DNA of 10,393 nucleotides from Nostoc sp. CHAB 5715 (lineage in GTDB: Bacteria > Cyanobacteriota > Cyanobacteriia > Cyanobacteriales > Nostocaceae), in NCBI RefSeq assembly GCF_020829685.1, contig NZ_JAIVFR010000139.1:1-10393 (forward strand), written 5' to 3'. Below are positions 8,664 to 10,393 of this stretch, in pieces (the first letter of the stretch is position 1; every line of letters starts with the position of its first letter). The position numbers and the translations under genes are program-made. Below the pieces are notes generated by a model. That model searched no databases, was not told the DNA's origin, and saw only the letters and a list, made by a program, of their open reading frames with translations.

Positions 8664-8754
8664 AGGACTTACGCAAGATAATTAAGAAAAGCCTGAAACA
8701 ACCCATTTTCGTTAATTCACATCACGATGCATTTGTAAAGTGCGTAAGTCTTAA
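8662..8754. mobile_element. MITE-like element of ~93 bp
   Basis: Terminal inverted repeats ttaggacttacgca (8662-8675) and tgcgtaagtcttaa (8741-8754) match at 13 of 14 positions. A TA dinucleotide lies at each end (8663-8664, 8752-8753), as expected for TA-target transposons of the IS630/Tc1 type. Subterminal inverted words attaagaaaa (8681-8690) and ttttcgttaat (8706-8716) add to the fold. No coding capacity. The 'ggacttacgca' end is familiar from cyanobacterial IS and MITE ends, but family assignment is inference. Confidence 0.6.
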
Positions 8755-8769
8755 TTTTTCTTAAACTAT

Positions 8770-10383
8770 TCAAGTACGTCCGGTGAGATTGGCAACTACA
8801 GCTGCTAACTCGGCCGAATTGACTGGCTTGGGGACATGGAGTTGAAAGCCTGCTAACAGCGCTTGCGTGCGGTCTTCGGCCCTAGCATAGGCTGTCAGCG
8901 CCACTGCTGGAATCCGCCCACCTTGGTCTGTTGGTAGCGCCCTGACTTGACGAATTAGTGTGTAGCCGTCTTCTTGTGGCATACCAATATCACTTACCAG
9001 TATATGGGGGCGAAATTCTTGCAGGGCAAGCAGTGCATCACTTGCAGATGGAGCAGCCATGACTTGGGCCCCATACTGTCCCAGAATCGTGGTGAGCAAA
9101 TGACGCGCGTCTGCCTCATCATCAACAATCAGCACCCGCAAGCCATCTAGGTTTGGCAGGTAATTATTAACCCCTTGGGTATCTCCAACAGATGAAAGTT
9201 GCTCTGCGGTATTAGTCTCTACATAAACGGCTTTCATTGGCAGATTGACAATGAATGTTGCGCCCAGGCCAATTCCTGGACTTTCGGCAGAGACTGTGCC
9301 GCCGTGTAATTCTACCAAGTGGCGGACGATCGCTAACCCTAATCCTAGTCCACCATGCGATCGCGTGATCGAACTGTCTTCTTGACGGAAACGTTCAAAT
9401 ACATGGGACAGGAATTCGGCAGCAATTCCTACTCCTGTATCGCTCACCCGAATTTGCACGCAAGATTCAATGCGCTCCAATTGCACATCAACTCTTCCCC
9501 CCTTGGGTGTAAACTTAACGGCGTTGGAGAGCAAATTCCACACAACCTGTTGCAAGCGGTTGGCATCACCCACAACTACCCCTACTTCCGGCTCAAATTT
9601 ACAGTTGATGCTAATCTCTTTGGCCCGGGCTGCTGGGTACACAGTATCGATTGCTGCCTCTACAAGTGGTGCAAGTTTTACCCGATGAATATTTAGATGG
9701 AGTGTCCCTCTAATAATCCGCGAGACATCTAAGACATCTTCGATTAGTTGAGCTAGGGATCTGGTGTTACGCTCAATTGTCTCTAGCGCTCGGCTAGTAG
9801 TAGTTTCATCAAACCTGCGATTCCTAAGTAGCTGCGTCCAGCCCAATATGGCGTTTAAGGGTGTGCGGAGTTCGTGGGAGAGTGTGGCGAGAAATTCATC
9901 TTTGATGCGGTTTGCAGCTTCGGCATCGGCGCGTGCAGCTTGTTCGCGCTCAAGCAATTGTTCGCGTTCTTGCTCTGCTTGCTTGCGATCGGTAATGTCA
10001 ATCATGAATCCATGTAATAGCTGCGGCCCATTCTCATCCCGCACCACATTAACAATGTCATACAACCATACGACTCTGCCATCAGCAGCCAACATTCTGT
10101 ATTCAAATTCGTAATTATTCAGTGAGAAAGAAGATTCTAGGCAATACTCGATAGCCCACTCCCGATCTTCTGGATGCATGTGTTTTGCCCAGAAATCATC
10201 GGTGTACCAGTCTGACAATGGATAGCCAAGAATCTCAACGGTTTGGGGCCCTACATAAGTAAAATTTCCGGTGGTAGCATTTACCTCCCATGGAATCACT
10301 CGGGCTTTTGCTGTGAGTGTCTTTAACCGTTTTTCGCTCTGTTTGAGTGCTGCTGATGGCCGAGTCGTATGGTTGTATGACAT
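8770..10383 (-). CDS. PAS hybrid histidine kinase with C-terminal receiver
   Basis: A 537-residue soluble-looking sensor: PAS/PAC domain (~18-135, ending in GFMIDITDRKQAEQE), a charged coiled coil (~135-165), HisKA with His170 in SHELRTPLNAIL, HATPase with N-box Asn287 (NLLSNAVKFTP), SDTGVGI with Asp315 and GGLGLGLAI, then a receiver (~415-532) with DDE at 421-423, phospho-acceptor Asp465 in SDIGMP, a Thr in ALTAYA and Lys519 in VPKPV. All residues needed for autophosphorylation and transfer to its own receiver are present. By family rule the phosphate may pass on to an Hpt protein or a separate regulator; none is in view. No membrane segment was noticed, so it probably senses in the cytoplasm. 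The apparent start (10381-10383) is unreliable: it lacks a ribosome site and lies inside an inverted copy of this gene's own PAS sequence, so residues 1-12 are antisense PAS and the true N-terminus may be missing. Confidence 0.88.
   Translation of the reverse strand: MSYNHTTRPSAALKQSEKRLKTLTAKARVIPWEVNATTGNFTYVGPQTVEILGYPLSDWYTDDFWAKHMHPEDREWAIEYCLESSFSLNNYEFEYRMLAADGRVVWLYDIVNVVRDENGPQLLHGFMIDITDRKQAEQEREQLLEREQAARADAEAANRIKDEFLATLSHELRTPLNAILGWTQLLRNRRFDETTTSRALETIERNTRSLAQLIEDVLDVSRIIRGTLHLNIHRVKLAPLVEAAIDTVYPAARAKEISINCKFEPEVGVVVGDANRLQQVVWNLLSNAVKFTPKGGRVDVQLERIESCVQIRVSDTGVGIAAEFLSHVFERFRQEDSSITRSHGGLGLGLAIVRHLVELHGGTVSAESPGIGLGATFIVNLPMKAVYVETNTAEQLSSVGDTQGVNNYLPNLDGLRVLIVDDEADARHLLTTILGQYGAQVMAAPSASDALLALQEFRPHILVSDIGMPQEDGYTLIRQVRALPTDQGGRIPAVALTAYARAEDRTQALLAGFQLHVPKPVNSAELAAVVANLTGRT
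10045..10089 (+). repeat. 45 bp inverted repeat, copy within the PAS domain
   Basis: Matches the reverse complement of 10349-10393 at 43 of 45 positions; differences are at 10049/10389 and 10077/10361. Read on the minus strand, it encodes AADGRVVWLYDIVNV, a natural part of the PAC segment, so this copy is the original. Confidence 0.9.
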
Positions 10384-10393
10384 TGTTACTGTG
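10349..10393 (-). repeat. 45 bp inverted repeat, copy at the window edge
   Basis: Reverse-complement partner of 10045-10089. On the plus strand it encodes AADGRVVWLYDIVTV in frame, i.e. the PAC segment in the opposite orientation, while the sequence just before it (10320-10348) has no PAS-like plus-strand reading. The copy reaches the last base and may continue beyond. Confidence 0.9.

Noticed and set aside
9355..9696. Plus-strand frames antisense to the hybrid kinase
   Set aside because: They lie opposite the conserved HATPase motifs and have no independent protein features.

Overview
The window looks like the chromosome of a filamentous, Nostoc/Anabaena-type cyanobacterium. Evidence: at least twelve exact HIP1 octamers (GCGATCGC; e.g. 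1106, 1419, 2222, 2772, 3104, 4238, 5019, 5863, 6366, 6761, 7464, 9357); heptanucleotide short tandem repeats; dispersed palindromic repeats between and inside genes; and a giant protein joining a Hanks-type kinase to a histidine kinase, an architecture well known from that group. No database search was possible.

Layout: 2-622 (+) is the 3' part of a carboxyl-terminal processing protease (S41). 623-1300 has no credible gene and is filled by repeats. 1301-7678 (-) is a 2125-residue signalling protein: Ser/Thr kinase, AAA-type ATPase, helical repeat region, GAF, two PAS domains and a histidine kinase. 7679-8256 is intergenic, with a six-copy heptamer array, a ~250 bp foldback element and a promoter-like region containing a perfect palindrome. 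8257-8472 (+) is a 71-residue peptide with a double-glycine-like leader and a Pro/Val repeat tail. 8473-8769 holds a bidirectional terminator, a second hairpin and a small MITE-like element. 8770-10383 (-) is a PAS hybrid histidine kinase with a C-terminal receiver.

How they might work together: both large minus-strand genes are phosphotransfer sensors. The giant kinase has no receiver of its own, whereas the hybrid kinase has one, but nothing in the sequence shows that they are partners. The small peptide lies alone between terminator and promoter-like signals and looks like an independent secreted-peptide gene; no transporter or modifying enzyme is in view.

Most notable: (1) the giant kinase gene appears to have absorbed two intergenic-type repeats in frame, one in the kinase N-lobe and one in the ATPase-helical linker; (2) the last 45 bases are a near-perfect inverted copy of part of the hybrid kinase's own PAS coding sequence, so the apparent start of that gene is antisense PAS sequence, implying a foldback rearrangement or an assembly chimera at the window edge; (3) the double-glycine peptide with its palindrome-bearing promoter region. 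I see no wholly new multi-gene system.
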